Below are positions 26,164 to 34,954 of a DNA stretch of 64,000 nucleotides, piece after piece (position 1 is the first letter of the stretch; the number at the start of each line of letters is the position of its first letter). Position numbers and translations under genes: made by a program. The stretch covers positions 1-64,000 of the forward strand of contig UROG01000002.1 of NCBI GenBank assembly GCA_900549485.1, in the 5' to 3' direction. Below the pieces are notes generated by a model that ran no database searches, was not told the origin of the DNA, and worked only from the letters and a program-made list of their open reading frames with translations. The DNA is from an uncultured Eubacteriales bacterium. Its GTDB lineage: Bacteria; Bacillota; Clostridia; Oscillospirales; Oscillospiraceae.

Positions 26164-26506
26164 GAAGACCCCTCAGTCAGCTATCGCTGACAGCTCCACC
26201 CCCCACTCTGTCGGCTGCGCCGACATCTCTCCCCGCTGGGGAGAGTCTTCCCCTTTCAGGGACCCATGAGTGCGCGTTGGGCAAATCAAGATTTGGACGC
26301 TTACTTACCTCATCAGAGGGAGCCATGAGTTGAATCGCCGCGCCAGCGGCTCAATCACTCCACTCTCCACTCTTAACGCTCCACTCTAATTTATCCGTCG
26401 GCTCTGCTGACACCGCAACTCCTCACTCCTCACTGTATAAAGCTCCTCACTCTTAGCTCCACTCTATACGCAGCTTTTCACTTTCTATATTTTCCCGGAG
26501 GGATCT
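26164..26506. repeat. Repeat- and hairpin-rich spacer between dxr and rseP
   Basis: 343 bases without a gene. Three adjacent stem-loops come first: TCAGC/GCTGA (26177-26190), TGTCGGC/GCCGACA (26209-26225) and CTCTCCCC/GGGGAGAG (26227-26245). Then come imperfect repeats of CTCCACTCT and CTCCTCACT between about 26355 and 26460. This composition is like interspersed non-coding repeats of Clostridia. No ORF, RNA gene or clear promoter is seen; the ribosome binding site of rseP is at the end. Confidence 0.65.
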
Positions 26507-27559
26507 ATGACAGTTATCTATGTATTGTTCGGTATTCTGATGTTCGGCGTACTCATTGCCGTGCATGAGCTCGGGCATTTTTCAGCCGCGAAGCTTCTTG
26601 GCGTCAAGGTCAATGAGTTCTCGATAGGCATGGGGCCTGCGATTGTGCAGAAGCAGCGCGGAGAGACCGTGTATTCGCTGCGCTGCATACCCATAGGCGG
26701 ATTCTGCGCAATGGAGGGCGAGGACGAGGAAACGGGCGATCCGAGGGCGTTTACAATCCAGAAGCCATGGAAGCGCGCTGTGATCCTTGTCGCAGGCTCC
26801 TTTATGAACTTTGTGCTGGGCTTTCTCATTGTGTTTTTCCTCTTTATCGACGCCGCCGCCTTCCGCGCGCCGGTTATCGTGGACTTCGCGGAGGGCTGTC
26901 CCTATTACAGCGAGGACGGCTTTCAGAAAAATGACCGCATACTCAGCATCGACAGACACAAGGTGTATAAGTACAGCGACGTTTCCGACTTTCTCTCCCC
27001 ATCTGCGGAGACGTATGACATCGTCGTAAAACGCGACGGGAAAAAGGTGGAGCTTAAGGACTTCCGCCTTGTTCCGGTCGAATACAAGGACGGGAAAAGA
27101 TACGGCCTGTACTTCGGCTACGACGACGCTACTCTCGGCAATAAGCTTTACTATTCATGGGGCACAACGGCGGAGTTTTCCCGCTGGGTCTGGCAGGGGC
27201 TTAAAATGCTGGTCGAGGGCGATGTGAAAATGGACGATCTCTCCGGTCCCGTCGGGATAGTTGATCTCATGGCGGAAACAGGCGAAAACGCCGCGTCGTT
27301 TACCGACGGGCTGCTGGATATCCTGTTTCTGGCGGCGTTCATCGCGGTGAACCTTGCGATAATGAATATGCTGCCGATCCCCGCCATGGACGGCGGACGC
27401 GTGTTTTTCCTTATAGTCACGTGGATAATCGAGTCCGTAACCAGGAAGAAGCTCAACCCCAAATACGAAGGCTATATCCACGCCGCGGGCATGGTGCTGC
27501 TGCTGGGGCTGATGGCTGTGATAATGTTCAACGATATAATAAAGATTGCGTTTAAGTGA
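26507..27559 (+). CDS. rseP: Site-2 intramembrane metalloprotease RseP
   Basis: Membrane zinc protease (350 aa) that cuts anti-sigma factors and signal-peptide remnants within the membrane. HELGH (residues 20-24) is the zinc site, the PDZ-like domain lies in the middle (about 120-200, DRILSIDRHKVYKYSDVSDF), and NMLPIPAMDGGRV near residue 285 carries the third zinc ligand. Hydrophobic segments flank these. CGGAGG precedes the ATG. Followed by ispG with a one-base gap. Confidence 0.94.
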   Translation: MTVIYVLFGILMFGVLIAVHELGHFSAAKLLGVKVNEFSIGMGPAIVQKQRGETVYSLRCIPIGGFCAMEGEDEETGDPRAFTIQKPWKRAVILVAGSFMNFVLGFLIVFFLFIDAAAFRAPVIVDFAEGCPYYSEDGFQKNDRILSIDRHKVYKYSDVSDFLSPSAETYDIVVKRDGKKVELKDFRLVPVEYKDGKRYGLYFGYDDATLGNKLYYSWGTTAEFSRWVWQGLKMLVEGDVKMDDLSGPVGIVDLMAETGENAASFTDGLLDILFLAAFIAVNLAIMNMLPIPAMDGGRVFFLIVTWIIESVTRKKLNPKYEGYIHAAGMVLLLGLMAVIMFNDIIKIAFK

Positions 27560-27560
27560 T

Positions 27561-28619
27561 ATGAACAGAGAAAATACAAAGAAAATCAGGGTCGGAAAAA
27601 TCGAAATAGGCGGGGATGCGCCCGTCTCCGTGCAGACCATGTGCAGCACGAAAACGTGGGACGTCGAGGCTACCGTTGCGCAGATAAAGGCGATGTGCGC
27701 GGCGGGGGCGGATATCGTGCGCGTTGCCGTACCCGATATGGCGGCGGCGCAGGCGATAGACAAAATAAAGGAGCAAACGGATGTGCCGCTGGTCGCGGAT
27801 ATCCACTTTGATTACCGTCTTGCCCTTGAGGCCGCCGAGCGCGGCATTGACAAGATACGCATAAACCCCGGCAACATCGGCGGTGAGGAGAACGTGAAAG
27901 CCGTCGCAGAGAGCTGCCGCCGTCACGGCATACCTATCCGCATAGGCGTAAATGCGGGGAGCCTTGAAAAGCGCCTTCTCGGAAAATACGGCCATCCCTG
28001 CGCCGAGGCGCTTGTCGAAAGCGCCGCCGGACACATTGCGCTGCTCAACAAATTTGATTTTGACGACATCTGTCTTTCCATGAAAACCTCGAGCGTCCCG
28101 CTCACGATAGAGACTTACCGGCTTGCCGCCGGGCGCTTCCCGTATCCGCTGCATCTCGGCGTCACCGAGACGGGTACAGAGTGGAACGGCACCATACAAT
28201 CCGCCGTCGGCATCGGTACGCTTCTCAGCGAGGGCATCGGCAACACCATACGCGTCTCACTTACCGCCGACCCCGTGCGTGAGGTCAGCACCGGCATTGC
28301 GATCCTCCGGGCGGCGGGGCTTCGTCCGGGCGGCGTGCGCTTCGTCTCCTGCCCGACCTGCGGCAGAACGGAGATAGACCTTATTTCGCTTGCAACCGAG
28401 GTTGAAAACAGAGTGCGCGATATGAAGCGCGATATTACCGTTGCGGTCATGGGCTGTGTTGTAAACGGCCCCGGCGAGGCACGCGAGGCGGATTACGGCA
28501 TTGCGGGCGGCAAAGGCAAGGGACTGCTTTTCAAAAAAGGCGTCGTTCTCGGTACATACCCATATGAGAGGCTGTGCGATGCACTTATTGATTTAATAAA
28601 CACCGACGAGGATAAATGA
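27561..28619 (+). CDS. ispG: 4-hydroxy-3-methylbut-2-enyl diphosphate synthase
   Basis: Fe-S enzyme of the MEP pathway (352 aa) converting MEcPP to HMBPP. VSVQTMCSTKTWDVEATV, the TIM-barrel segments, and the cluster cysteines in SCPTCGRTEIDL and MGCVVNGPGEA are diagnostic. The ATG at 27561 is one base after the rseP stop; a TTG at 27546 in frame is the alternative. The stop overlaps the start of polC (ATGA). Confidence 0.95.
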   Translation: MNRENTKKIRVGKIEIGGDAPVSVQTMCSTKTWDVEATVAQIKAMCAAGADIVRVAVPDMAAAQAIDKIKEQTDVPLVADIHFDYRLALEAAERGIDKIRINPGNIGGEENVKAVAESCRRHGIPIRIGVNAGSLEKRLLGKYGHPCAEALVESAAGHIALLNKFDFDDICLSMKTSSVPLTIETYRLAAGRFPYPLHLGVTETGTEWNGTIQSAVGIGTLLSEGIGNTIRVSLTADPVREVSTGIAILRAAGLRPGGVRFVSCPTCGRTEIDLISLATEVENRVRDMKRDITVAVMGCVVNGPGEAREADYGIAGGKGKGLLFKKGVVLGTYPYERLCDALIDLINTDEDK

Positions 28620-31600
28620 TGAGCGAGCATACCCCGTTTCTTACCATCTTCCCGGACTGCGTTCCCATGAACGCGTTCGCCGGAGGACTTGAAAAAGCAT
28701 ATGTGACCGAGGTGCGGATAACCGCGGCAGAGAAAACCATGACGGTAAACGCATGGTTTTCTTCCATGCCCAGCCCCGCCGAGGAGAGTGAGCTGTGCAC
28801 AAGGCTTAAAAACGTTTTTGCGCTGAACGCCGTCAGGCTCAACTCCGATTTTCCCGCGCCCAGATCCGTCCCCACGGCGTCGCAGCCGTCCTCAGGCGGC
28901 AGCGCGGGCGGCAATGTGCTGTTCGGGAGAGCCGTAAAGCAGGCGCCCATTCCCATGAGCAAGGTCGATTTTGAATCCGGCCGCGTCACGGTCGAGGGCG
29001 ACGTTGTCAAGGTGGACAGCCGCCTCATAGCCAAAAGCGGCGCCGCTGTACTCGGCTTTGACATCACCGACCGCACAAACACGCTGCACGTCTCAAGGTA
29101 TCTCAAGCCCGAAGAGGATCACTCCGTGATCGACGCGATCCAGCCGGGCGCGCACCTCATCGTTCAGGGCGACGCCACATACAGCAAGTATGACGACGAT
29201 CTTGTGATCGACCCGCGCAGCATCGTAAAGGGCAAGAAGTACGTCCGCCCCGACACAGCCGAGGAAAAGCGCGTGGAGCTGCATCTGCACACAAGGTTTT
29301 CCACGATGGACGCGCTCACCGATCCGGCGGCCGTCGTGAAGCGCGCCGCCGAATGGGGCATGCCGGCGATCGCCGTGACCGACCACGGCGTCGCGCAGGC
29401 GTTCCCCGATATGTGGAAGGCCGGCAAAAAGAACGGCGTCAAGATCATATACGGTCTTGAGGCGTACTATTACAACGACATGGACGGCAACAGCGCCGTT
29501 ATCGGCAAGAGCAGGCTGCCGCTCGATGCGGAGTTTGTCGCGTTCGACATTGAAACGACCGGTCTCAACGCGCTCAACGACCGTATGACCGAGATCGGCG
29601 CGCAGATCTTTTCCGGCGGCGCCATCCTGAAAGAGTTCAACACCTTTGTTGATCCGGGTATGCACATACCTGCGGAGATAACCAAGCTCACCGGCATAAG
29701 GGACAGCGATGTGCAGGGCGCGCCGAACGAAAAGGAAGCCATGCAGATGTTCATCGACTTCATCGGCGACCGTCCCATAATCGCCCACAACGCGCACTTT
29801 GACGTCGGCTTTATGACCGCCGCCGCCAACCGCTGCGGTCTGCGCTTCTCGCCGGTATTCATGGATACGCTTGCGCTGTCCCAGGCGCTGTGTCCGGAAT
29901 TAAAGCGCTTCAAGCTTGACATCGTTTCCAATCATCTGGGACTGCCGCAGTTCAACCACCACCGCGCAAGTGACGACGCAATGGTCGTTGCGCGCATGAT
30001 GGACAAGTTTATACCCATGCTCAGGCAGCGCGGCGCGAAGACGGTGGACGATATTGAAAAGATATACCATTCGCTCCGCCGCACGGACGTAGCAAAGACT
30101 TATCATATGATCCTTCTCGCGCTCAACCGCAAGGGCCTGAAGAATATGTACGAGCTTATATCGAAGTCATATCTCAAGCATTTTCACAAGACCCCCAACA
30201 TCCCCAAAAGCCTGCTTGTGCAGCACCGCGAGGGGCTGCTTGTCGGCTCCGCCTGCGGCATGGGCGAGCTTTACGGCGCGGTCATGAACGGCGCGCCCGA
30301 CAAGGAGCTTGAGAAGATCGCCTCGCTCTACGACTACCTTGAAATTCAGCCGATATGCAACAACGGCTTTCTTATCGACAACGGCAGAGTTAAGGACAGA
30401 TACGTGCTTGAGGATTACAACCGCCGTATCTACAATCTCGGCAAGCGCATGGGCAAGCGCGTCGTCGCCGCGTCCGACGTGCATTTCCTCGACCCTGAGG
30501 ATGAGCAGTACCGCCATATTCTTCAGGCGGCAAAGAAGTTTTCCGACGCGGACAGAAGCTGCCCGATATTTTTCCGCACCACCGACGAGATGCTCAAGGA
30601 GTTTGAATATCTCGGCAAGGACGCTGCGCAGGAGGTCGTCGTCACCAACACACGCGCTATCGCCGACATGGCGGAGGATATTGAGCTTCTGCCAAAGGAT
30701 CTGTACGCGCCGAAGATCGAAAACTCCGCCCAGCAGCTGAAGGATCTCGTCTACGGGAAGATGCACCGCATATACGGCGAAAACCCGCCCGCAATAGTGC
30801 AGGAGCGCGTTGACGTCGAGCTTAATACGATACTTGACCACCAGTACGACGTTATATATATGTCTGCGCAGAAGCTTGTGCAGAACTCGCTTGAAAACGG
30901 CTATCTCGTCGGTTCGAGAGGCAGCGTCGGCTCATCGCTGGTCGCGTATATGTCCGGCATCACGGAGGTCAATTCCCTCCCCCCGCACTACGTCTGCCCA
31001 AAGTGCTGTCACAGCGAGTTCATAACCGACGGCTCCTACGGCTGCGGCGCGGATATGCCCGAAAAGGACTGTCCCGAATGCGGCACAAAGATGAAGCGCG
31101 AGGGCTTTGATATCCCGTTCGAAACCTTCCTCGGCTTCCCCGGCAACGAAAAGACGCCCGATATCGACCTTAATTTCTCGGGCGAATATCAGGCGAAGGC
31201 GCATAAATATACCGAAGTGCTTTTCGGCTCCGATCACGTTTTCCGCGCCGGAACGATCGGTACGCTGGCGGAAAAGACCGCCTACGGCTATGTCAAGAAG
31301 TATCTTGAGGAGCGCGGTATAACCGCAACGAAGGCGGAGGAGAACCGCCTTGCTCTCGGGCTTGTCGGCATAAAACGCACGACCGGTCAGCATCCCGGCG
31401 GTCTTGTCGTCATTCCGCAGGATATGGACGTTACCGACTTCTGCCCCGTACAGCATCCCGCCGACGACCCCAACAGCGATATTATCACAACGCATTTTGA
31501 ATACCACTGCATGGAGGCAAACCTCTTAAAGCTTGACGAGCTGGGGCATGATGACCCCACCATGATACGCATGATGGAGGACATGACCGGCGTGGACGCG

Positions 31601-32611
31601 AAGGAAATTTCCCTTTCCGACCCGGAAACGATGTCGATCTTCGTCTCCCCCGCGGCTCTCGGTCTGCCGGACGACGATCCTATAATCGGCAAGACCGGCT
31701 CTATCGGCGTTCCGGAGTTCGGCACGCCCTTTACCCGGCAGATGCTTGTGGACACCCAGCCCAAGCAGTTCGACACGCTTGTGCGTCTGTCCGGCTTCTC
31801 CCACGGCACCGACGTGTGGGCGGGCAACATCCACGACCTCATCGTAGACGGCGTCGCCTCGGTCAACGAGACCGTCGGCTGCCGCGACGACATCATGATC
31901 TACCTTATCCAGAAGGGCATGAAGCCCGCTCTCGCTTTCAAGACGATGGAGGCGGTGCGTAAGGGCAAGGTAAAGAAATCCGGCGAATTTCCGGGCGACG
32001 CCGAACAGCAGATGCGCGATCTCGGCGTACCTGATTGGTACATAGAATCCTGCCGCAAGATTGCCTACCTTTTCCCGAAAGCGCACGCCGTGGCATATGT
32101 CATGATGGCGTTCCGCATTGCGTGGTTCAAGGTGCATGAGCCGCTTGCATTTTACAGCGCCTACTTTTACCGGCGCAGCCAGAAGGGCGGCTTTGACGCC
32201 GCGCTCATGTGCGGCGGCACGGAAGATGTGCGCCGCAAAATAAACGATATGCGCAAGCGCCAGCTCTCCGCGAATGAGGAGGATCTGCTGACGACGCTTG
32301 AGGCGGTGTACGAGTTCAATATGCGCGGGTTTGAGTTTGCGCCGATAGACCTGTATAAATCCGCGGCGTTCAGGTTCCTCATAACCGAGGACAAGCGCCT
32401 GCGTCCGCCGTTTATCGCAATAGGCGGACTCGGTGAAACGGCCGCTCTCGACCTTGAAAAGGTCAAGGACAGCGGCAGGAAGTTCATCTCCATGCAGGAG
32501 CTTTCGCAGGCCTGCCCCAAGGTTTCGCAGAGCCATCTTGACGCGCTCAAGGCTTTCGGCGCCCTCGGCGATATGCCCGAAAGCAACCAGCTCAATCTCT
32601 TTGAATTATAA
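28616..32611 (+). CDS. polC: DNA polymerase III alpha subunit, PolC type
   Basis: Replicative polymerase of low-GC Gram-positives (1331 aa; typical PolC is about 1430). Order: N-terminal domain, OB fold near 125-220, PHP domain (ELHLHTRFSTMDALTDP...TDHGVAQAF), inserted DnaQ-like proofreading exonuclease (FVAFDIETTGLN, AHNAHFDVGF, HHRASDDAMV), zinc finger (CPKCCHSEF ... CPECGTK), then the polymerase core (NEKTPDIDLNFSGEYQ). The C-terminal QLNLF is a beta-clamp binding motif. Start codons at 28616 and 28619; the first overlaps the ispG stop. A bidirectional terminator follows. Confidence 0.97.
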   Translation: MMSEHTPFLTIFPDCVPMNAFAGGLEKAYVTEVRITAAEKTMTVNAWFSSMPSPAEESELCTRLKNVFALNAVRLNSDFPAPRSVPTASQPSSGGSAGGNVLFGRAVKQAPIPMSKVDFESGRVTVEGDVVKVDSRLIAKSGAAVLGFDITDRTNTLHVSRYLKPEEDHSVIDAIQPGAHLIVQGDATYSKYDDDLVIDPRSIVKGKKYVRPDTAEEKRVELHLHTRFSTMDALTDPAAVVKRAAEWGMPAIAVTDHGVAQAFPDMWKAGKKNGVKIIYGLEAYYYNDMDGNSAVIGKSRLPLDAEFVAFDIETTGLNALNDRMTEIGAQIFSGGAILKEFNTFVDPGMHIPAEITKLTGIRDSDVQGAPNEKEAMQMFIDFIGDRPIIAHNAHFDVGFMTAAANRCGLRFSPVFMDTLALSQALCPELKRFKLDIVSNHLGLPQFNHHRASDDAMVVARMMDKFIPMLRQRGAKTVDDIEKIYHSLRRTDVAKTYHMILLALNRKGLKNMYELISKSYLKHFHKTPNIPKSLLVQHREGLLVGSACGMGELYGAVMNGAPDKELEKIASLYDYLEIQPICNNGFLIDNGRVKDRYVLEDYNRRIYNLGKRMGKRVVAASDVHFLDPEDEQYRHILQAAKKFSDADRSCPIFFRTTDEMLKEFEYLGKDAAQEVVVTNTRAIADMAEDIELLPKDLYAPKIENSAQQLKDLVYGKMHRIYGENPPAIVQERVDVELNTILDHQYDVIYMSAQKLVQNSLENGYLVGSRGSVGSSLVAYMSGITEVNSLPPHYVCPKCCHSEFITDGSYGCGADMPEKDCPECGTKMKREGFDIPFETFLGFPGNEKTPDIDLNFSGEYQAKAHKYTEVLFGSDHVFRAGTIGTLAEKTAYGYVKKYLEERGITATKAEENRLALGLVGIKRTTGQHPGGLVVIPQDMDVTDFCPVQHPADDPNSDIITTHFEYHCMEANLLKLDELGHDDPTMIRMMEDMTGVDAKEISLSDPETMSIFVSPAALGLPDDDPIIGKTGSIGVPEFGTPFTRQMLVDTQPKQFDTLVRLSGFSHGTDVWAGNIHDLIVDGVASVNETVGCRDDIMIYLIQKGMKPALAFKTMEAVRKGKVKKSGEFPGDAEQQMRDLGVPDWYIESCRKIAYLFPKAHAVAYVMMAFRIAWFKVHEPLAFYSAYFYRRSQKGGFDAALMCGGTEDVRRKINDMRKRQLSANEEDLLTTLEAVYEFNMRGFEFAPIDLYKSAAFRFLITEDKRLRPPFIAIGGLGETAALDLEKVKDSGRKFISMQELSQACPKVSQSHLDALKAFGALGDMPESNQLNLFEL

Positions 32612-32658
32612 AGGCGCAAAAAAGCCGGAAAACCTGTCTTGGGTTTTCCGGCTTTTAC
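32612..32658. terminator. Bidirectional terminator after polC
   Basis: AAAAAAGCCGGAAAACC and GGTTTTCCGGCTTTT form a long stem around TGTCTTG, with A and T runs on either side. It serves polC and the convergent SLOG-family gene. Confidence 0.85.
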
Positions 32659-32660
32659 TC

Positions 32661-33161
32661 TCATACGTCTATAATAACGCTCTTTACGCCGTTTCTCTGC
32701 GCATACAAAACGGTGTTCATCGTGCCGCCGGGGCGGCCGTTAAAGCAGGTCAGCAGCAGCGACGCTCTGTCAACCATGTACATATTCCGCCGCATCATGC
32801 AGTCGGCGCTGTATTCTATCTGCAAAACCGTCACCTTGTCGCATGCGTCAATGAGCCGGTTATAGCGTCTGCGCTGATCCGGCGTCCACCTTTCCGGCTG
32901 GGAGCCGCAGGGTATCGCCGCTTCAAGCGTTATATCGGGATATTTCTTTCTCAGCTCAAGCACGGCCTCGGCAAAATACATATCGCAGCCTATCGCCATG
33001 CCGCATATAAAATGCCTGTATCCCGCTTCGTATATCCCATCAAGACGGCAGAGGAGCTCGTTTTTAAGCGCAATGCAGAGCGCGTCGGCCTCGTTTGCGC
33101 GCCACGGCAGCTTCGCCGGTCTGTGTCCGGAAAAACAGCACGTTCTTTCCCTGTCCGGCAT
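32661..33161 (-). CDS. SLOG-family (YpsA/DUF1273-like) protein
   Basis: 166 aa Rossmann-like protein of the SLOG superfamily, which binds nucleotides or their derivatives. The opening CCFSGHRPAKLP, the GMAIGCDMYFAEAVLELRKKYP block and the closing RNMYMVDRASLLLTCFNGRPGGTMNTV...AQ match this family. Cytoplasmic; the ligand is unknown. GGAGG lies upstream of the ATG. Convergent with polC and divergent from proS. Confidence 0.85.
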   Translation of the reverse strand: MPDRERTCCFSGHRPAKLPWRANEADALCIALKNELLCRLDGIYEAGYRHFICGMAIGCDMYFAEAVLELRKKYPDITLEAAIPCGSQPERWTPDQRRRYNRLIDACDKVTVLQIEYSADCMMRRNMYMVDRASLLLTCFNGRPGGTMNTVLYAQRNGVKSVIIDV

Positions 33162-33250
33162 AACCGTCCTCCCTCTCCTCGTTTTACTGAAATATTATCA
33201 TATATCCTGCCCGATTGCAAAGGCTTTGTTGAATTTCCGTTTTCCGGCGG

Positions 33251-33279
33251 TTGACAAAAATATATATTGCATATAAAAT
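33251..33279 (+). promoter_or_regulatory. Promoter of proS
   Basis: TTGACA (33251-33256), 17-nt A/T-rich spacer, TAAAAT (33274-33279), 69 nt upstream of the start codon. The roughly 60-nt leader carries a small GCCGC/GCGGC hairpin; no T-box signature is visible. Confidence 0.75.
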
Positions 33280-33348
33280 ATTTATTTGCCGCTGTGCGGC
33301 GAAATACGGCGGAGCAAGGGCTCTGGCGAGATTGGAGAATTTGATTTT

Positions 33349-34785
33349 ATGGCAAAAGAGAAGAAAGTAGAGCAGATCACCGATATGGAGGTTGACTTTA
33401 CCCAGTGGTTCACCGATGTCTGCACGAAGGCGGAGCTGGTGGACTATTCCGGCGTAAAGGGCCTTTTCATTCTGCGCCCCTACGGCTACGCGATCTGGGA
33501 AAACATCCAGAAGGAGCTTGACGCGATGTTCAAGAGAGACGGTCACGAGAACGTCTCCATGCCCGTCCTTATCCCCGAAAGTCTTCTGCAAAAGGAGAAG
33601 GATCATGTCAAGGGCTTCGCTCCCGAGTGTGCATGGGTCACGATGGGCGGAAGCGAGGAGCTGCCGGAGCGTCTTTGCGTGCGCCCCACCTCCGAAACCC
33701 TTTTCTGCGATCATTGGAGCCATGTCGTCCATTCATGGCGCGACCTGCCGATGCTCTACAACCAGTGGTGCAGCGTTCTGCGCTGGGAGAAGACCACGCG
33801 TCCGTTCCTGCGCGGGAGAGAATTCCTCTGGCAGGAGGGACACACCCTTCACGCCACTCCCGAGGAGGCCGTGAAGGAAACTCTTCAGCAGCTCGAGGTT
33901 TATGCAGATCTCTGCGAAAACTATCTCGCAATGCCTGTTATCCGCGGCAACAAGACCGAGAAGGAAAAATTCGCCGGCGCCGAGGACACATATACGATCG
34001 AGTGCATGATGCACGACAAGAAGGCTTTGCAGTCCGGCACCTCCCACTATTTCGGCGACGGCTTCGCAAAGCAGTTTGACATCACCTTTACAGACAAGGA
34101 CAACAAGCAGAAGCATCCCTTCCAGACCTCATGGGGCATGTCAACCCGCATCATCGGCGGCATCATCATGACCCACGGCGACAACAACGGTCTTGTCCTG
34201 CCCCCGCGTATCGCCCCCGTTCAGGTCGTTGTCGTACCCGTGGCACAGCATAAGCCCGGCGTTATCGAAATGGCGACCGAGCTTTACGAGGTTCTCAAGG
34301 CTGCCGGTATCCGCGTAAAAATCGACACCAGCGATAATTCCCTCGGCTGGAAGTGCGCGCAGTACGAAATGAAGGGCGTTCCCGTGCGCGTCGAGATAGG
34401 CCCCAAGGATATGGAAAACGGCGTATGCGTTGCGGTGCGCCGCGACAACGGCGAGAAGGTCACGATAAGAATCGACGAGCTGGCGGAGTGCATCCCCGGC
34501 GTTCTTGACGACGTGCAGAACGGTCTTTACGCCAAGGCAAAGAAAAATCTTGACGAGCACACATACACCGCGTACTCTCTTGAGGAAGCCAAGCAGATAC
34601 AGCAGGAAAAGGGCGGCTTCATCAAGACCATGTGGTGCGGCGAGCTTCAGTGCGAGCTGGATATGAAGGAGAAAGCCGGAATGTCCTCCCGCTGCATCCC
34701 CTTTGAGCAGGAACATCTCAGCGATGTATGCGCCTGCTGCGGCAAGCCCGCCAAGCACATGATCTATTGGGGCGTCGCTTACTGA
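33349..34785 (+). CDS. proS: Prolyl-tRNA synthetase (archaeal/eukaryotic-like form)
   Basis: Class II synthetase charging tRNA-Pro (478 aa). Length and the absence of the long editing insertion place it in the short ProS type 3 group. FTQWFTDVCTKAELVDYSGVKG begins the core; LCVRPTSETLFCDHWSHVV, WRDLPMLYNQW, TRPFLRGREFLWQEGHT (class II motif 2) and STRIIGGIIMTHGDNNGLVLPPRIAP (motif 3) follow. The C-terminus ends CACCGKPAKHMIYWGVAY, the usual zinc-linked end. I start at 33349 with GGAG upstream, not 33286. The prophage begins about 90 bases after the stop. Confidence 0.96.
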   Translation: MAKEKKVEQITDMEVDFTQWFTDVCTKAELVDYSGVKGLFILRPYGYAIWENIQKELDAMFKRDGHENVSMPVLIPESLLQKEKDHVKGFAPECAWVTMGGSEELPERLCVRPTSETLFCDHWSHVVHSWRDLPMLYNQWCSVLRWEKTTRPFLRGREFLWQEGHTLHATPEEAVKETLQQLEVYADLCENYLAMPVIRGNKTEKEKFAGAEDTYTIECMMHDKKALQSGTSHYFGDGFAKQFDITFTDKDNKQKHPFQTSWGMSTRIIGGIIMTHGDNNGLVLPPRIAPVQVVVVPVAQHKPGVIEMATELYEVLKAAGIRVKIDTSDNSLGWKCAQYEMKGVPVRVEIGPKDMENGVCVAVRRDNGEKVTIRIDELAECIPGVLDDVQNGLYAKAKKNLDEHTYTAYSLEEAKQIQQEKGGFIKTMWCGELQCELDMKEKAGMSSRCIPFEQEHLSDVCACCGKPAKHMIYWGVAY

Positions 34786-34828
34786 TACGCTTCCGGACAA
34801 AGGCTGCCGTACAGCCTGCATAAAAATC

Positions 34829-34867
34829 CATGACCCCAGACGCCGCTCTCCGGCGTCTGGGGTCATG
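34829..34867. repeat. Perfect 17-bp inverted repeat at the prophage edge
   Basis: CATGACCCCAGACGCCG (34829-34845), loop CTCTC, exact complement (34851-34867). Very GC-rich. It may act as the proS terminator, although no T-run follows, and it lies just outside the recombinase gene where the left attachment site is expected. Confidence 0.75.
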
Positions 34868-34895
34868 AGCTTGTCGAAGAAGCTTTGCGAAAAAA

Positions 34896-34930
34896 CTCCG
34901 TGATAAAACTGCTGTCAGTTTATCACGGAG
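34896..34930 (-). terminator. Terminator after the serine recombinase
   Basis: On the minus strand, CTCCGTGATAAACT pairs with AGTTTTATCACGGAG (one bulge) and is followed by TTTTTT. A second stem just upstream (34953-34981, AAAAAGCTGCAT with its complement) overlaps the last codons of the recombinase gene and also has a T-tract. Tandem terminators for leftward transcription. Confidence 0.8.
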
Positions 34931-34954
34931 AGCAGCAAAACAAAAAGCTGCATC

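Noticed and set aside
26350..26470. CRISPR array in the dxr-rseP spacer
   Set aside because: The repeats are short (about 9 bases), imperfect and without regular unique spacers; no cas genes are near.
33162..33348. T-box leader of proS
   Set aside because: The promoter leaves only about 60 nt of leader and no T-box sequence or antiterminator stem is visible.
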